Part shown: in pieces, positions 13,468 to 14,832 of the stretch | How the letters are laid out: each line of letters opens with the position of its first letter | Numbering within the stretch: position 1 is the stretch's first letter | NCBI GenBank assembly: GCA_937919165.1 | Contig: CALFPO010000002.1 | Span: forward strand, 1 to 14,832 | From: an uncultured Bacillota bacterium | Lineage (GTDB): Bacteria > Bacillota_I > Bacilli_A > Erysipelotrichales > Erysipelotrichaceae | Reading direction: 5' to 3' | DNA: 14,832 bases | Translations under genes and position numbers: made by a program | The notes under the pieces: model-generated | What the model was told of the DNA's origin: nothing | Databases searched by the model: none | Seen by the model: the letters and a program-made list of their open reading frames with translations, nothing else

Positions 13468-14766
13468 CTAGAACAGCTCATCAAGAAGCAGATAGTAGCG
13501 ATATTTGTCCTCGTCTAGCGCCATGCCAAGTTCCTTCATAAGCATTTCATCATCGTATCCATCATAGATCTTGCCGCCATATGTTCCATCCAGATTGGCC
13601 TTTATGCTGCGCATGCAGATGGCGATATCCTGATAGCGATCAGCTGGCCCAGCCAGACCCAGGTCAATCAATCCGCATAGTTCATCATTGCAAAGGATGT
13701 TAGGAAGGCATAGATCGCCATGGGTAAAGACCAGGTCCTCATCAGGCCTGTTGTCCTCAAGCCATTCAAGCAGTTCCATACGGCTATCAAAGTCCTTCAC
13801 CTTCTCTTTGGCATATTCAGGATCGCTATCCATCTTTTCTCTAGCCATCTTCAGCCTCTCATCAAGTCGGCTTGCAGAAAGATTGCAACTTTCTATATCG
13901 ATGCGCCAAAGAAGTCTCAAAGCTGAAGCTGCAGCCTTCACCAATTTCTTTGGGTCGCATAGAAACTGTTCATCGCAAAGCATCTTTCCCTTGATTCTGC
14001 TTTCGAGCGTATAGGAATATCCACCTGTTTCTTCATAAGAAAGAAGGACAGGAAAATATTCCGTCATATCCATTGCATTGCCTTTCAGCCACTCAAGAGC
14101 AGCACGCTCGTTTCTTGTCTGCACATCCGCCTTCTGGATCTTGAGCACCATATCATCGAAGATATAGACATCCGAATCAGACATGCCAATACCGTTCATT
14201 TCATGATTCCTGTTCTTCACAAGTTTGGCTATCTGTTCCGGCAGATATCTTATCCTCAAGTCTTTCTTGAGCAATCTCAGAACCCTAGTCTCCCTATCGA
14301 TCATAGACATATTGAATATAGAAGAGCTTTTGTATGCTTCATTGATTCTGATGGCCTCATCGATATCCATCCATCTAAGCGTGAAACCTGCTGCCTTTTC
14401 GCCAGCCGAGAGATTCTGTTCATATATCGTATTCTCGGCATCGCAGAAGAAGTAGAAATTCTCCTGTATGAAGATGGTATTCTCTTCTTTGGAATAGCTT
14501 TGTCTTCTCAAAACACTGCCGAACTCTTCCACCGATTCCGGAATGACCTTAAGTCCTGCTTCTTCCCTGACTTCGCGGATAAGCGCTTCTATAGCATCTT
14601 CGCCTTCCTCTATTCCTCCGCCAGGAAACTTGCAGTAACCCTCGTTCTGACCGTATGCCAAAGCAAGTTTGCCATCCCTATAGATTATGCCTCTGGCAGA
14701 TGGCCTATAGTAAGGCTTATCATCATTTCCATAATCATTTAGATCGATCGTGAACAAATTCTTCAT
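13468..14766 (-). CDS. Fusion of Nudix hydrolase and APH(3')-like phosphotransferase
   Basis: A 432-residue two-domain cytosolic protein. Residues about 17-165 are a Nudix hydrolase with a perfect Nudix box (G50-x5-E56-x7-R64-E65-V-x-E68-E69-x-G71). Residues about 175-432 are an aminoglycoside-phosphotransferase-like kinase: MSDSDVYIF near 195, Lys209 in VLKI for ATP, HGDLCLPN with catalytic Asp351 and Asn356, and IDLG with Mg2+-binding Asp368. The APH half strongly recalls APH(3')-III, including GLIDLGLAGPADRYQDIAIC and the end YYLLLDELF, and all key residues are kept. Real substrates are unknown; kanamycin-type resistance is possible but the fusion suggests a metabolic or nucleotide-derived substrate. 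The start is ATG 14766 (TATAAT 7 bases upstream), not the upstream ATG at 14784. First gene of the long operon. Confidence 0.9.
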   Translation of the reverse strand: MKNLFTIDLNDYGNDDKPYYRPSARGIIYRDGKLALAYGQNEGYCKFPGGGIEEGEDAIEALIREVREEAGLKVIPESVEEFGSVLRRQSYSKEENTIFIQENFYFFCDAENTIYEQNLSAGEKAAGFTLRWMDIDEAIRINEAYKSSSIFNMSMIDRETRVLRLLKKDLRIRYLPEQIAKLVKNRNHEMNGIGMSDSDVYIFDDMVLKIQKADVQTRNERAALEWLKGNAMDMTEYFPVLLSYEETGGYSYTLESRIKGKMLCDEQFLCDPKKLVKAAASALRLLWRIDIESCNLSASRLDERLKMAREKMDSDPEYAKEKVKDFDSRMELLEWLEDNRPDEDLVFTHGDLCLPNILCNDELCGLIDLGLAGPADRYQDIAICMRSIKANLDGTYGGKIYDGYDDEMLMKELGMALDEDKYRYYLLLDELF

Positions 14767-14773
14767 TGTCCCT

Positions 14774-14779
14774 ATTATA
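14774..14779 (-). promoter_or_regulatory. -10 box of the Nudix-APH/pilus operon
   Basis: A perfect TATAAT on the minus strand followed by AGGGACA and the ATG at 14766. The distance predicts a leaderless or almost leaderless transcript. The -35 position at 16-18 bases falls inside the hairpin at 14785-14807 and reads GC-rich sequence unlike TTGACA, so the promoter is either weak, activator-dependent or altered by insertion of that hairpin. Confidence 0.55.
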
Positions 14780-14784
14780 ATCAT

Positions 14785-14807
14785 AACTACCGGCTCAGCC
14801 GGTAGTT
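14785..14807. repeat. Perfect 10-bp inverted repeat hairpin
   Basis: AACTACCGGC and GCCGGTAGTT pair perfectly around loop TCA. No T-run follows on the minus strand (ATGATTATAAT), and on the plus strand there is no gene ending here, so a terminator is unlikely. Small GC-rich hairpins of this kind occur at the ends of IS200/IS605-type elements and in REP-like repeats. Confidence 0.7.
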
Positions 14808-14813
14808 TGTGAC

Positions 14814-14828
14814 AGCCCTCTAAGGGCT
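14814..14828. repeat. Second small hairpin at the right edge
   Basis: AGCCCT and AGGGCT pair over 6 bases around loop CTA, seven bases from the first hairpin. The pair of adjacent hairpins looks like one element continuing off the right edge. The sequence stops at 14832, so its nature cannot be decided. Confidence 0.5.
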
Positions 14829-14832
14829 TGTT

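Noticed and set aside
14203..14742. A 179-codon plus-strand open frame opposite the Nudix-APH gene
   Set aside because: Antisense to intact catalytic motifs; the translation has no domain or start signal.
13468..14766. Acquired aminoglycoside resistance gene on a mobile element
   Set aside because: The APH-like half is fused in frame to a Nudix domain, lies in an operon, has codon use like its neighbours, and no transposase or integrase gene is present.

Overview
The window looks like chromosome from a low-to-mid GC Bacillota, most plausibly a gut Erysipelotrichia or Clostridia relative. That placement is inference: it rests on strong GGAGG ribosome binding sites, TATAAT-type -10 boxes, a three-gene FAD/BFD/DUF1667 cluster typical of anaerobic Firmicutes, and a pilT/pilC/small-membrane-protein locus of a type I recall from gut Firmicutes. 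Apart from the HAD phosphatase gene and a 92-codon gene, everything recognised is on the minus strand. There is no tRNA, rRNA, CRISPR array or transposase gene.

Layout. 49-72: a terminator reading in from the left edge. 71-1338 (minus): a lipoprotein gene and an AAA/ABC-type ATPase gene, translationally coupled. 1348-1357: a perfectly palindromic -10 box shared with the divergent HAD phosphatase gene (1364-2140, plus). 2177-2455 (plus): a small protein whose N-terminus matches a double-glycine (bacteriocin/RiPP type) leader, ending at a bidirectional terminator. 2494-5497 (minus): an operon of a GlpA-like FAD oxidoreductase with a BFD [2Fe-2S] domain, a second FAD/NAD(P) oxidoreductase and a four-cysteine DUF1667 protein, all overlapping by 1-4 bases. 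5582-7777 (minus): a membrane hybrid histidine kinase with its own promoter and terminator.

7852-14766 (minus) is the centre of interest. Nine tightly packed genes appear to form one operon ending at a strong terminator: a Nudix-APH(3')-like kinase fusion, a transglutaminase-like lipoprotein, a PilC/GspF platform protein, four small single-TM proteins in the place of (pseudo)pilins, a PilT-type ATPase, and a SARP/BTAD regulator ending in what looks like a degenerate GGDEF domain. No PilB/GspE extension ATPase, prepilin peptidase or canonical G|FTxxxE prepilin is visible. The inferred picture is a reduced type IV pilus-like or secretion-like machine with its own regulator. It is probably a conserved but poorly characterised locus rather than something unique to this genome.

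Two modes of translation start stand out. Genes inside operons have GGAGG sites about 5-7 bases from the start. Three first genes (HAD, GlpA-like, Nudix-APH) have a -10 box only 6-7 bases before the ATG and no usable ribosome binding site, which predicts leaderless mRNAs. The right edge (14785-14828) holds two perfect small hairpins that fit a mobile-element end or REP-like repeat better than a terminator.
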